A stretch of 64,000 bases of DNA from contig CM075104.1 of NCBI GenBank assembly GCA_037576195.1, forward strand, positions 27,172,211 through 27,236,210, given 5' to 3'. Shown here piece by piece: positions 48,207-59,959 of the stretch (position 1 is its first letter; each line of letters begins with the position of its first letter). The DNA comes from Phytoseiulus persimilis. Lineage: Eukaryota; Arthropoda; Arachnida; Mesostigmata; Phytoseiidae. The notes beneath the pieces were generated by a model. The model had not been told where the DNA came from and ran no database searches. It worked only from the letters and a program-made list of their open reading frames with translations. Both the position numbers and the translations under genes were made by a program.

Positions 48207-48657
48207 CTAGTCTCTTGCTACTACCTGACTGAAAAAGTCGATGTTTTTCGCTCAACTGTGACATTGACGCAGAATGGAGCCTCGTCTCTCTGCTGTATAC
48301 AGCAGGTTCGTCGTATATAGCGTCGTGCCGATCATTCACTCTCACGCATTCAGGTCATTGACAGCGTCGGAGCGAGCTCTGTTGAAGTTCACACTTTGTC
48401 TCTCGTCCATCATTTGAGGTTTGATTGAGAGTATCCCGTTTTCTCGTCGCTCAAACAATTTTTGCGCGTGAGTTATCGCGTGAGATGTCAAGAGATCTCT
48501 TGTACAAGTCCTCCGAGATTTGGAGAATCTGATGCGCGGTGGTAAACCCCAACCGATCAGTTATCGTGCTACTGAATTGTACGAACACGAGTTTCTGAAG
48601 CACGGCTGCTCTCCAATTTCACAATAATCCGATAAAAAGGAATAACTTTTCAGAGCC

Positions 48658-51366
48658 ATGCCAGACGCAAGAGGGGGCAGCGCAGCTACTTCACTCAAAC
48701 CGACGGTCAAAGATTTCTTATTTGGGAAAGTCATTGGAGAAGGCTCATTCTCAACTGTTTACCTCACTAAAGATTTGAAATCGAATGAGGAATATGCAAG
48801 TGAGTGTTCTGGACCCATGCTTCTAGGTCTATTCGAACTCCGAGTTCCGATTCTCTGATGTTGGTCTTGGATTCGGATCCGTTGCGGCAGTGCGCAGCTC
48901 ATGGGAGGTTCAATGCGAGGACTCTGTGGCGAATCTTCCGTCTCCCGTTTTTTCCACACTAACTTGCTCGTGCTTCCGCAGTAAAAGTTTGTGAGAAGCT
49001 CCATATCCTGCGAGAGAACAAAAAACCGGCTGTTCTTCGGGAGAAGCATATCTTGTCACAGCTTGTGAAAAAACCTTCGCCACTCATTGTTCAGCTAAAG
49101 TGCTCCTTCCAAGATGAGGATCGGCTGTATTTCGTGATCACATACGCCAAGAACGGTTGGTCATAACGAATAATATTTCAACAGTATTCCCCATGTGATT
49201 TGATGGATTGCGAATGAATGCCTGGCTGCCCGCTCATGATATTTTTTTCACTCAGGCGACCTGTTGAAGTACATTCACAAAGTGGGAAATTTCAATATGA
49301 ACTGTACTCGATTCTACTCGGGCGAAATCATCAGCGCCCTGAAGTATCTGCACAAAGCTGGAGTCGTGCACAGAGATTTGAAGCCGGAGAACATTCTCAT
49401 GACTGACAAGATGCACATTATGCTCACTGATTTTGGCAGTGCTCGAATTCTTCCAGCGCCTCAAACTAATGTGAGTGGGAGCCTTCACGCAACAGAAGGA
49501 GAAAAACCGGACCAGTACCCCTGACTTTCATATTCTATCTCGCTGAAGGAAAATGGAGACCCAGAGGAATTCCGGGTTCAGCCCATGGATCAAGAAGAAG
49601 TGCAGAGCAACGATGCCCCTGTTCCCTCACCAGACGACGCAGATAATCCCGCAGTGACCCGGAGAAAAAAACGCAATTCGTTTGTGGGTTAGTGAGGAGC
49701 AGTCAAAATCGTTCTTCGAGAGCCTCGAATATCTGTGAAAACACAATTCAGCCCGATGAATGAACATTTTTTCACAGGAACTGCTCAGTATGTCAGTCCA
49801 GAGCTCCTGACTGATGGTATCATATCACCAGCCATGGATCTTTGGGCCCTGGGGTGCATAATATACCAAATGGTGTCGGGCCTGCCTCCTTTCAGAACTT
49901 TTCATCGCTCAATGAGGTACATGAAACATTTCACGAACTGGTGCGTGCGAAACGTCGCACGCACAGTTTATTCAAGGTTCATCCCAAGACTCCACGTCAC
50001 CTTCTGCCAATCATTGACTGGCGCATTTTTCTTTCTAGAGGAGCTGATTACGCTATTTTCCAAAGTATCCTGAAGTTGGAATACAATTTCCCCGATGATT
50101 TTGACCCGGAAGCCAAGCGCTTGGTTGAACTCCTACTGAAACTGGAACCCAAAGAACGAGCGACGATAGACGACCTCCAAAGAGATCAATTCTACGCTCA
50201 GCTGGATATAGACAACATTCACCTCCAGGAGCCACCCCAAATAGTTCCGTTCCTACCTGGGACTGAGGAGACCAACTGGGACCTGGTTTCCATGCCGGGA
50301 TTGGATGAGCGACAAATAAGCAGATTATTAGGTCTACGGCTAGGCGAAAGTAGCTCCGCGGAAAATGTTAGTGACAGAATCTTCGACTGATTCCTTCTCG
50401 GAGTCGATGGTCAATGTTTCTGGAGTGGGAGACGGCTGTATCTGATCACAATCCTCCAGTTTGCTCATTGTGACGATACACACGGATCACGCCATTCCAG
50501 GTAACCCCTAGCTCCAGCGAGCCTTCGAAACCGCCGGTACGGAACGGTGTGATGGATTTCACTAAAGAAGATGGCGAGAACAGATTGTCAGAACAGCGAT
50601 GTAAGAGCGAATGGCACCGGTTTGTGGACGGGAATCTGATCCTGAAAAAAGGGATGGTTGACAAGAAAAAGGGTCTGTTTCCTCGGAGGTGAGTGAAGTC
50701 AGGCAGTGGAGGCTCACAGCCCAGAGCTCGTGAGTCAAACTTGAGTACCCTTTTCGGATGCATGTTTCGTCGTAAGCAATTCTTCCACAACGATTCAACG
50801 ATAAAGCTCTTACAAGTCTCGAGCAGGAGCATGAAATCACCCATAGCGACTCGTAGATAAGGGAAGATGGCGGAACCCGTTCGGAGACATATTGCATGAT
50901 CATAGAAATTGATTCAATCACAATTGCTTCGCAGGCGAATGCTTCTGTTGACCACAGGTCCTCATCTATATTACGTCGATCCGGAGAAGATGGTTCGCAA
51001 AGGTGAAATACCTTGGTCCCCAGCCTTGAATCCGGAACCTAAGAATTTCAAGACATTCTTCGTTCACACGGTGGGCCGCAGTTTCTCCTCAATACCAGTA
51101 TTTATCGTGGGGATCCCCATAGCGATGAATCGAGAAATGATTGGAGAATAATGCACGAGCTCCTAAGCTCTACCCATTCCCCCTCCCCTCCGATTCATCT
51201 GCTCAAGTGGTTCGCATGTAGCGTGAGATGATAATTCTTGTTTTTCCCCTCATCTGTGCAACAGCCCAATCGTACATACAACTTGGAAGACCCGGAAGGC
51301 TATGCCCTTCGCTGGTGCAAAGCAATCAACGAAGTATATGAGTTCTACTACGGACCGAGGAAATAA
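48658..51366 (+). CDS. PDPK1: 3-phosphoinositide-dependent protein kinase 1 (PDK1)
   Basis: AGC-family master kinase that phosphorylates the activation loops of AKT, S6K and related kinases downstream of PI3K; it acts in the cytosol and, through its PH domain, at the plasma membrane. Nine exons close in frame to 520 residues (human 556): 48658-48799, 48982-49155, 49256-49470, 49549-49687, 49778-49916, 50039-50366, 50501-50688, 50935-51070 and 51265-51366. The kinase domain has GEGSFSTV (P-loop), K49 in [12 protein letters not shown] with D146, DFG at 164-166, and [15 protein letters not shown] with S221 as the equivalent of the autophosphorylated serine. The PH domain (about 405-515) has [25 protein letters not shown] and NFKTFFVHT. 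Exon 4 encodes an unusual acidic-then-basic insertion in the activation loop. An acceptor 'cttttcag' five bases before the ATG shows a spliced 5'UTR. Confidence 0.93.
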
Positions 51367-53625
51367 TGGACATCTCGAGTCACTTATCGTAGCAGCAGGA
51401 AAGACAAGGTGTACTGAACACACGAGCTCGAGGGAGGTCTTGTTCAACGAGTATCTATAAAAAACGAAGGAAAATTTCGTTCGTCAACGAAATAATTATT
51501 CGCCCTCCAACTCCGTTCGTATCTTCCCTCGCTTTGAACAGCATCCCGGTGGATGAAATCCTGGGTCGATTGAAATTGTTCCTCTCACGAGTTCCATTCC
51601 GTGGGCCCGAAGAAGGCGCTGTAAACGACCCGGAGAACGAGCTGGTCGAAGTCGGAAATACTGATGATAGCTTTTACGACAGGCGAGCCTTTCATCATTG
51701 CGACTGATGTTACCTGCTCTGCGCCGGATGATAAAACAGGAAGTCCCGCACACCGTTAGTTCCGATGACTCTCAATAATTTAAACTGCGTAATATGACAA
51801 TTGGGTTAACGGCTGATGTACTGTTGATTAAACCTGTTGTGAGAGGAAGGATCATTCGCCTGTATGAACTCAGGCTAATCTTGGAACAAGTTCTTGATTC
51901 TGTTCAATGCTTATTGACGGGTGAAGAAAATACTCTGGTGCAGATGACTAGAGAAATGCGTCGAGTCCGCTCGACCGCCTGCTTGTTGTTTTCTCATCAT
52001 CGTTCGTTTCACAATCATCAACTTCAACATCCATTGTCCATAATCATCTTCCCCTGCCCTATCCTCAACGTCCTGAGTTAGTCGAGGAACCACCGTTAGG
52101 GGAATTAGCCAAATCGCCTGCTGACATACGCTGTCGATGGACCACTCATCGGATCGAGAGAGGTTCTACTCAATCGGAAGGTACAGGCGTCGATGATAGC
52201 ATTAATTTAAGTGGAGTAGAGTAAGCTGAGTTGTCAGTCGCGGTGTAGGTGTAAACTTCAAGATATGGTACAGACGGAAAGGATTTGCTCGGCTGTTAGT
52301 GTGCTGCATGAGCACGATCATACGTTCGTGGTTTACACGATCATACTTTAGAAGTTGCGTATAAGTTTTGACATTGAGTGAAAGTCAGCAACGATGTACA
52401 TAGAGTGTGAATATCTTTAAGGAGTTCTCTAGGGCCGAAAATAAAATGAACCTCATACATATCCGTTTGGCGTATTTTCCAAACTGCGGAGTCTCGTCGT
52501 CGACCGCGTGGTCGCGATTCGTCGAGGCAGGGCCCATAGCCCCCCATATCCGGCTAGAACGGAAATATAGAAGAGACAGCCTTGCTGCTGACGGCTCAGG
52601 TCTACTTGATCTCGACGGCGTCCCTGCACCCCTTTCGAGCAAACGAGAAGTTCGATTTTTTCCGTGAAACTCCGTAATTATACGTGAGGGCAATTGCGCC
52701 TGAAAGCAAGCCTCGATCAGATCCACTGGAGTTTCCCGAAGCAGCAACCGTCTGTCTCATGCTCGTCTGCCGAACTTTGGCTACTCCCGCCTCAGTTTTG
52801 CGCTCACGTCAGTAGCTCCTCATTTCTCACATTTTTTTTCATTTCAAATGATGGCGTTTGCCTCCCGGACGGAACAAAGCGTACGTGACAAGGTGAAGAA
52901 GTTTCGGTTCTGCGGGGTTGTTCTATATTTACTTGGCTGATTGAAGCAAAAAAAAAGAATCAGTATGACAACTGTGATCACAAGTTGTGCAGCGAACGCG
53001 GTGATCGTGTCCTTCGCGAATGTGATGAGGGCTACGGTGAGTGTTAGGAAGTCTACCTGGTATCCGTGCAGCATCGGGTTCACACATGATTTATTATTTT
53101 GATTCGAACTACTCTGTAATTTCGCGTGGAGGAACCCCGTTCCTTGAGGTATTCGCGATTTCAACATCATCAGAATCTAAAAAGGAGTGGTCATTGCATC
53201 CAGCAGTCGCAATCGAATACTCGGAGCTCAGGGTAGATTATGGGACCATCCAGGCTACGTAAATACGCAATCCCACGTTCCGAAGAGCTTTCAGTTTTTG
53301 ACGCTTTTTTTTGTAGCTGTGGAAATCCACAGATCGAGCTTCACTTTCTGATTGAGCTTGTCGTCGAACAAATTCGGTTCTCGTGTCCTATCATTGGACA
53401 GATGGGTACATTCAGAAGTCCCGACCTCCTAGCTAGTCTCGACCTTCAATTCCTATTAGGAATGGCGGCCGTCCGCACATTGGCTTAGCGCTTGGGACAT
53501 TAATTTCGAATAGATGTCAGCTGGCCCAAGGTCAAGACGAGGCTCAGTGGGAAATCCGATAATCCTTCGAATTGAGAGTCGACATCAATATCAAGGGATC
53601 GTGGAAGAACGATGGGTTCATACCA
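51367..53625. other. Intergenic, no gene assigned
   Basis: A minus-strand frame near 53050-52900 contains a hydrophobic stretch (AAQLVITVVILILFFCF), but it has no start, partner exon or known motif. No canonical AATAAA was seen soon after the PDK1 stop. Nothing else is recognised. Confidence 0.35.
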
Positions 53626-54199
53626 TCATATCCGGGGAAGAACAAAGGTGAGTTCTTCGGGGATCGCACCAGGTAACCAAAAGAGCGACGCTACGGGAAT
53701 CTGTTCCCGGATCCCACGTTGTACACCGAGGGCGAACGGGGCTAGCTGGTCAGATAAGTCGCTCCGTTTCTTGAGGACAGTACTTAAATAACGTGAGACC
53801 TTTAGTCCAGGAGTGAAATGTGGCAGATGCATGGTTTGAACAAGCTCATTCCAGTGTCCCCAAATAGCAGTTGCGTTCGTGAGCGATTTTTCTACCGAAA
53901 TAGTGGGTGGTGGTATGCAAGCCCAGCTTTTCAGAATCCAGTTATGGAACCCTGAGAGCTCATCGTGACACTCCTCCCCTCGCATTTTCGTAGCTCCCCA
54001 AAGACGACCGGATCACCTGTTCGATCCAGTTGCGTTCTGACAATTCTACGAGCGGGGCTGTGGAGAAATCTAACTGAAATCTCCCAGCCAGTTGCTTTGT
54101 GTGAAGGGTTTTCATGTTGATTTCTTCGATGTTGTGTTCGGAAAGTCGTGATTCGATGAGCGGATGCGCCGGGATCACGGATCCACGAGCAAGTGACAC
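53626..54199 (-). pseudogene. Coding-like stretch in two frames, unknown protein
   Basis: Minus strand from 54199 reads RGSVIPAHPLIESRLSEHNI...RNWIEQVIRSSLGSYENARG, then shifts frame near 53985 and continues in ECHDELSGFHNWILKSW...WGHWNELVQTMHLPHF...ALGVQRGIREQIPVASLFWLPG to a stop at 53626. Both pieces have protein-like composition and join naturally, with no splice signal at the join. I do not recognise the family. It could be a transposon ORF with a frameshift or a decayed gene. Confidence 0.4.
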
Positions 54200-54540
54200 A
54201 CGCTCTCAAACAGCTTCATCGCCGTTAGATGCCGCTACCTCGAATGTGGACCTAGCATGTAGAGACACAATTTGTCCCTCCGACTACAGACGCACAATCC
54301 AAAAGAATCTTGATCCATCTGCGGAACTTCAACGGCTTCTCTACAGAAGTTCCGATAGGTCGCTCCGCATCATTTTGAACGACGCTGGATAGGACATCAG
54401 GCCTGCGAATAATTTTCGATCAACCGTTCGAGAATCAGCATTCGTGGAACAGTCTTGATATCGCCAATCAAAGTCTCACGTCGAAGATGACGAGGAATCG
54501 GTGTGTGTGAGAAGCCTCCAGCAAGAACGAGGCTCAATAT

Positions 54541-55343
54541 TTATTTTGTTCGCATATGGGGACCAGGGAGGCGAAACTCGTTGGATTTCGTTTTCCGCAT
54601 GCTTACCGGTAGATTGTACGTGCCATTTCGCAACTTGCCGTACCCGGACGTCACATCTATATCCTGCTTTCTACGCTTCTTGTCGCGTTGCGGTTTACCT
54701 TGTTTAGATCCAGGCAGTATTCGATCCTGTCGAGGAATGGGTTCGATTAGGCTCGGTATTTCATCGCCCATCTCTCTTCTCATATTCCTGATCGCGCAGT
54801 GTCTTACCTCATGACAACCTCCAGCTCGTTTTCTCTCCTCCAGCTCTCGTTTGAGCTCTTTGTAATTCACATATTTTTTCTTCGGAGCCTGGGAAAGAGG
54901 CAACTCAGAACTTTCGTAGCCTCGAACGAGTGAAGTCGATCAGAGTTCAAGGAATCGGAGGCAACGACAAAATTGGCACACCAGACGTGTGTCAGAATAC
55001 CTTTGCTCCAAGTGACACAAGAAGCTGCTGCTTCGCGCTCAAGCGCTCATCTCTTTGTTTTTCATTGAATATTCCGAATTTCAAAACTTCATGTCGGGCC
55101 TTTTCGACATCGAAAGCTTCTTGATCGTCACTCAAGTTAGCTGTCGCCTTCGTATTTCCATGTTTGGTGCAGCTCACGGATGCCCACTCTTGCGTCAAGC
55201 GCTGCAATGAACTCCTTTCAATCAAAGCAATCATTTTCTGCGATGAATCTGGATTCCGGTTGGGAAAATAAAGCTTTCGCGGCACCCACCTTCCTTCTGC
55301 TTCGCGGATCTTCGAATTTGACGACTTCAGGCGAATTCGCCAT
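54541..55343 (-). CDS. C1orf131/FAF1-like small-subunit processome protein
   Basis: Predicted nucleolar protein of the DUF4602 family; the human member C1orf131 and yeast Faf1 belong to the 40S pre-ribosome assembly machinery. Exon 1 starts at 55343 (MANSPEVVKFEDPRSRRK) and ends at 55290. Exon 2 begins at one of two in-frame acceptors near 55235 or 55205 and ends at 55001, with KARHEVLKFGIF...LLVSLGAK. Exon 3 is 54888-54808 with APKKKYVNYKELKRELEERKR, and exon 4 is 54726-54607 with KKRRKQDIDVTSGYGKLRNGTYNLP. The pairing of 'HExxKFGI', 'LGAK' and 'YVNYK' is the family signature. The C-terminus is unsettled: reading through exon 4 gives a stop at 54541 that overlaps an AATAAA, while splicing to a frame ending at 54397 is also possible. 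It lies 313 bp downstream of KAT14 on the same strand. Confidence 0.7.
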
Positions 55344-55475
55344 GGACTCCTGTGGAACAATCAACAAACCTGTCAGAATGACTGGTCGCAGAACGACCTC
55401 TAATATGTAGAAGCGTAGGAGCCCAGAGCTCCGAAGATAACGATACCAGCTCAGAAAGATTCTCTGCAACCTCAT

Positions 55476-55481
55476 TTTATT
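55476..55481 (-). terminator. Polyadenylation signal of KAT14 gene
   Basis: AATAAA on the minus strand 175 bases past the KAT14 stop and about 130 bases before the next start codon, so it fits as the KAT14 3' end. Confidence 0.5.
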
Positions 55482-55655
55482 GATAACCAACTTATGTTAT
55501 TCTCCGGGAATGGATGCATCACGGGCTGATGCCTATTCATGCCCGTGGAGTCGGGCGACAACGATCTACGGCCACGACCCAACGAGATACTCAACGCAGT
55601 TATATTCTATCGGAGCAGCAACGTGAACAAGGCTCATCGATTCGCGTTCCTCAGA

Positions 55656-57425
55656 CTACCATTTCAGTCTCATGAAGAGAGCGTGTTTGCATTCTTTAGA
55701 CGGCCCCGGTAAATATTTCTCATAGAAATTCAAACAGAATTTCTCAACACGGAACTTGAACTTCTGATACAGAAACACAGCAGGATTCGTCGCGGCCGCA
55801 TGGAGAGTGATATCTTTCCCCGCACAACTCTGAGTTAGATGATACAACATAAATCGCGCGAGACCCTTCCTTCGGAAATGAGGGTGCGTCCACAAGAAAC
55901 TCAAGTACGCGTCGTTGCAATTAGCCAGGGGGGCCATGAGAGCGAAACCTATCACGATTTTCCCGTACAGCGCGACAACGCTGAACTCCGGGTAGTTCAG
56001 CTGGTCCGACATATCGATACCCTCCCAGAAGAAGGATCTGCAAATTGAGTTGACCACAGCCACGTGATGTGGACGGATGTAGACGAAATCCACCGATTTG
56101 AGAGAATAATCAGTCTTCTCACCGCTCACAACCAAACGATGGGCACATATCTCTTTCAATAATTGTATTCTCGGATAGTCTGGGTCATAATCTCGGAAAA
56201 TGAAGGGTTTCAGATCACGATGCGTGTAGGGACTGCGAAAGCCCAGTTGCGTGTAGGCCGCGTTCGATCCGAGCAGCTTCACCGAAAACTTCTCTTGTGA
56301 GTTGACAATCATGGGCGTGCTGATGACATTTGTATGGACAAACCGATCCAAGACTTCGTGATCAGAGTCGCGAGACATTTTTAGGAGGCGCGTGCACTCC
56401 GAGTCTAAATCGAACACATCGAGTCCTTTATCCCGTTTCAGCTGTCTAACTCGGAGCTTATTCAAGAGTCTCATCTGCTCAGACGACACAGCGGCCGCGG
56501 ACGCAGCAAAAGCTTCCATCGTCAGCAGCAATTTCTCTTCGTCATGCAGACAGAGACGCCCGATCGGTACAGACTTTTCCGGTGAAGTAGGTTCACGCAC
56601 GTTTGCCGAAGAACCTTCGGCTGTACTTTCGGCGTCGTCGGGACACTCAGCGCCAGACTCGTTGGAAACTTCACAGGGCTCATCCCTCTGTGCCACCGCT
56701 AACGGAGCGCCCGTATTCGGGCTCATACGTCCAGCTTCAAGATTGTCGCGTTTCGACCTGAAATCTCTTGGAGGGTAGTTTTGATAGACGCTATCCGGCA
56801 AAACTTTCTTACGAATCCTAGGCCCGAGCTCCACAACTGGATGTAGGTCTTCAGCGGGCATCCGACGCTTCTTCGGTTTCTGTGAAATAGCGACGTTCGG
56901 GTCTGGAGGGAGATTATTAATGAGTTTCCACCAGCCAGGCTCTCCGAGATCGTTCACTCCGCTTTGAAATGTCACCCCAGCGCTTGTTGAGAGCGTACAC
57001 GCGACAGCACCTTGCCATTTCGGAGCTTTTTTCCTATCGGGGAAGAACTGTGTCCATCGCTCTTCAATGAATCGGCACACCTGCTCTCGCCATTGGAAGT
57101 AGCCCATCTTCCCGTTGGTGCCGTTCATTTGAAGATTGTACAACGCCAAGCAAACAGCTGAAGGCCAAGTGAAGGGCCTCCGAGAAACTTTTTCACCCTC
57201 CTCGCTACAGCTCTCGCACTCCAAACTTATGAATCTATCTCCGACAAGCGTTGAGAATCTTTGCGTCTTGAAACAATCCTGGTGAAAATACCGCTTGCAC
57301 GTATTACAAGGTATCATCGACAGAACATCGATTTCACTGGTTTTGCAGTAGCAATGCAGAGGATTGTCTTCGACCACAAAATCCATACGTGCAGCGGAAT
57401 CACCGGCACGCTCCTGGACTTCCAT
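55656..57425 (-). CDS. KAT14: KAT14 (CSRP2BP/ATAC2) histone acetyltransferase subunit
   Basis: Nuclear GNAT-type acetyltransferase of the ATAC chromatin complex, acting on histone tails, mainly H4 in characterised animals. A single uninterrupted frame of 589 residues (human 782). Residues 23-75 form a PHD-like zinc module (CYC...CNTCKRYFHQDC...CESC). Residues about 78-175 match the conserved domain with FTWPSAVCLALYNLQ and GKMGYFQWREQVCRFIE. A central stretch is rich in S, E and P. The GNAT domain occupies about 440-589: FVYIRPHHVAVVN, the acetyl-CoA loop FRRKGLARFML near 515-525, and LYQKFKFRVEKFCLNFYEKY near the end. The first ATG in the frame is used (MEVQERAG). There is no intron, in contrast to its neighbours; the polyadenylation signal at 55481 and intact frame argue for a functional gene. 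Confidence 0.93.
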   Translation of the reverse strand: MEVQERAGDSAARMDFVVEDNPLHCYCKTSEIDVLSMIPCNTCKRYFHQDCFKTQRFSTLVGDRFISLECESCSEEGEKVSRRPFTWPSAVCLALYNLQMNGTNGKMGYFQWREQVCRFIEERWTQFFPDRKKAPKWQGAVACTLSTSAGVTFQSGVNDLGEPGWWKLINNLPPDPNVAISQKPKKRRMPAEDLHPVVELGPRIRKKVLPDSVYQNYPPRDFRSKRDNLEAGRMSPNTGAPLAVAQRDEPCEVSNESGAECPDDAESTAEGSSANVREPTSPEKSVPIGRLCLHDEEKLLLTMEAFAASAAAVSSEQMRLLNKLRVRQLKRDKGLDVFDLDSECTRLLKMSRDSDHEVLDRFVHTNVISTPMIVNSQEKFSVKLLGSNAAYTQLGFRSPYTHRDLKPFIFRDYDPDYPRIQLLKEICAHRLVVSGEKTDYSLKSVDFVYIRPHHVAVVNSICRSFFWEGIDMSDQLNYPEFSVVALYGKIVIGFALMAPLANCNDAYLSFLWTHPHFRRKGLARFMLYHLTQSCAGKDITLHAAATNPAVFLYQKFKFRVEKFCLNFYEKYLPGPSKECKHALFMRLKW

Positions 57426-57457
57426 CGTTTCTTCTGAGACCTAAAACGACAGTCGGG

Positions 57458-57850
57458 TTACGAAGGTCCGTCTGGCAGCCAATTTGAATTTGAGAAGAGA
57501 TCATTCGGCACTGAATTCAGGCAGAGTGGAGCATCTAAGCCACATTCTTGTGTTTGATAGGAAAACTCGTCCAATGGATGACTTTCCGCCAACTCTTCGG
57601 GCGTGCTGAGGCTCCCCGTGAGAGGGGTTGTTGCTGATGTGGGGGAATCCAACATTCCTTCAAGAAAATCTACAGGATAAAGAGCGACCCGGGCCGATAG
57701 CCTCGAGCACTGAAATCGAAGAAGACCCTCAGCTGAGGAAGGTCGATCTCGCAGCTGAGGAAGGTCGATCTCGCAGCTCAGGGAGGTCGATCTCGCAGCT
57801 TGCAAGGAATCCGCCGAACGATGGGGCACACTGCATCTGATGCGCATCAA
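57458..57850 (-). other. Possible terminal exon of an unknown gene
   Basis: A minus-strand frame ending in a stop at 57458 has protein-like composition (FLEGMLDSPTSATT, LDEFSYQTQECGLD, NDLFSNSNWLPDGPS), resembling the acidic tail of a transcription factor. An acceptor 'cctgtag' occurs at about 57671. I found no upstream exon or DNA-binding domain to join it to, so the call is tentative. It ends 32 bases before the KAT14 start codon. Confidence 0.25.
57730..57795 (+). repeat. 22-bp tandem repeat, three units
   Basis: Three consecutive units of 'cagctgaggaaggtcgatct' plus 'cg'; the first two are identical and the third has two changes. A partial fourth unit follows. 22 is not a multiple of three, so within a coding frame each unit would shift the reading. 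Confidence 0.8.
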
Positions 57851-59959
57851 TATAATATCAACGGAAAGTTGTTTCTCGGATGTTGAAGTCGAAGTGTGAG
57901 CTCAACTCTACAAGCTGATCGTTCGATCGGTTTTCGTGAACTGACTTTCCCCCCGTCCGATGGATATCCAATCTCGCACAGTCCGGGCCCTACTCCTGGG
58001 CTGCACATCCGAATGGGGTAGACCACGACCAGCTCTTACGGGCAGGAGTGACAAGCGCCACTGAGAGTGTCGCCGAGAGCCAACACAATAACGCTAGCTA
58101 CGTTATTCTCTCCGCCATTTGACCGAATCGACATATCCAGTCATCGAATTTCGGAGCTGTGTATACATGTATCACGGAATATTTAGTTCTGAGGAAAGCG
58201 TCAGAGCGACTATCATATGCTCCGAGAAACACATATATATAAGGAGGCACACGGAGTCACCTAGTGCACTGCCTCCGTAAACGTCCCTCACTTTCGATCA
58301 AGTTCTGACTGAACACGTTTAGAGCGGGACCGGCTTTGAAACAGGAGCTGTACTGCTTGAGAGCTCAACCATAACACAAAAATTCCTCCCAGGCTTGATC
58401 GGCAATGTATTCTCATCAGTTTTCCATCGGAAGAGCGAGGAACAGAGTCCAAAGTCAGAAATGGATGAACGCGATAGGGAATTGAGGATCTAAGACTTAA
58501 CATTCCGAAATTCTTCGCAATGACTTACTTCTGTGTGGGTCTGTCGCAAATTCACAGATTCACTCCGCCAGAATGCAGGGTGATGGTGATGCCTGTCCTC
58601 GTTGACGATCTGAAACACAAGGACTCGAGTTCACGCGACTCCACGCAATTCGCGCTCACTCGATGGTATCAACAGGGGTGGATGGCTCGACTTGATGGAA
58701 GCATTGATGGATGACAGGAGACGCAGAAGGGAGGGAGAGAAGTTGCGGCGCGATCGTCGGTACTTCTCTCATGGCCATCAGGCAAGTCAGCAGGTGGGAG
58801 AGGAGGAAAGCTAAAGAGGCTCTCGCTGCGCCGCCTGTCAGTGTGGTTCGGCCGGTACCCCAAGTAAGAACTCAATCTGCTGCCCGTACATGAGTGTTTC
58901 GCCTAGGAACTCATGGAGACCCCGACTCTCATGTTTCATAACCTACTCGTGACTCAACAACACGTCGGGTTGTAGGGAACAAATGAATGGGAATCTAGGG
59001 AATATCTCGCATCAGTATGCTGGATTATGAAACTGAATAATGGAATCGCCTGTTTCCGGATTAGGCAAACTCAACAGTACCGACACCCACGCCGTCCCAA
59101 TTCGGCTGCCAACTAAGCAGACGGCGCTGCTTGCGGCCCGTTTCCCTGCAATCAACGAAGTTTCCTGAGTGAGCGTGAATATTGGGTTCTCCGGGATTCG
59201 ACGGGTTGCCGCGCGCGCGATCGGGTGTATCGGCGGCTCGTGGACACCGACGGCCCTACCGAGAGACTCCCGGACAGCTCTCCATCCTTCCCCATATGCC
59301 TCGCTAGCATTGGACTGCAAAGAACTTGAGTCCAAGATTACACCACCAGCTGCTGTAGTCCGTTATACGCGCCGCCAACGTCGAACGAAGCCTCGCGTCG
59401 AACTCTCGACTCTTCGCTCGCCTGTGCGAAGAGATCGATAAGAGGTTCCGAAACTTGTTCCTCCACACCGAAACCATGTTATCGTTCGAGGGCGTATTAG
59501 GTATGGATGTGCCCGACTGTATGATTCATCCTTCTGCCACTTTCGAGGTGTAGAGTCGATGATATAGGGTCACAAGAGGAACTCAATAGTAGAGAGGATA
59601 ACAACGGTTTTGGATTCGAGACTAAACGGCGAGCCATCATCCACCATTACGGAACCCATACCATCACCAGGAACACATTACCGCTGAAGAAACTCCGATA
59701 TTGGCTCGTGGAGGATCGTCGTGGTGGACTGGGACACCAGCAAGGGAGAAGGAGTCCCTTTTTGTGCGATTTGGAGTGGAGTCATAGTCACGATGTAGGC
59801 TGTGGTGGGCGACGACTCCGCACCTGATAGATCCGAGGAAGACGGTTCGCGCTCGGGGTTTCAGCTTCCAGTCGGATTCTCGAACGTAGTGTCAACGGAC
59901 CCCTCGAAACCATGGCAAGGAGAGACAGAGAGTCGGAGGCTTGACTCATGCGGTGCACG
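57851..59959. other. Intergenic, no gene recognised
   Basis: Contains a TATA-like element at 58234 but no recognisable exon downstream of it. Other open frames are short and without motifs. Confidence 0.4.
58234..58242 (+). promoter_or_regulatory. TATA-box-like element
   Basis: TATATATAA followed about 25-30 bases later by 'tcacctagtg', a plausible initiator region, on the plus strand. No gene I recognise begins downstream, so the use is unknown. Confidence 0.25.

Noticed and set aside
52900-53050. Possible single-pass membrane protein on the minus strand
   Set aside because: A hydrophobic run exists, but there is no start codon context, no partner exon with matching phase and no family resemblance.
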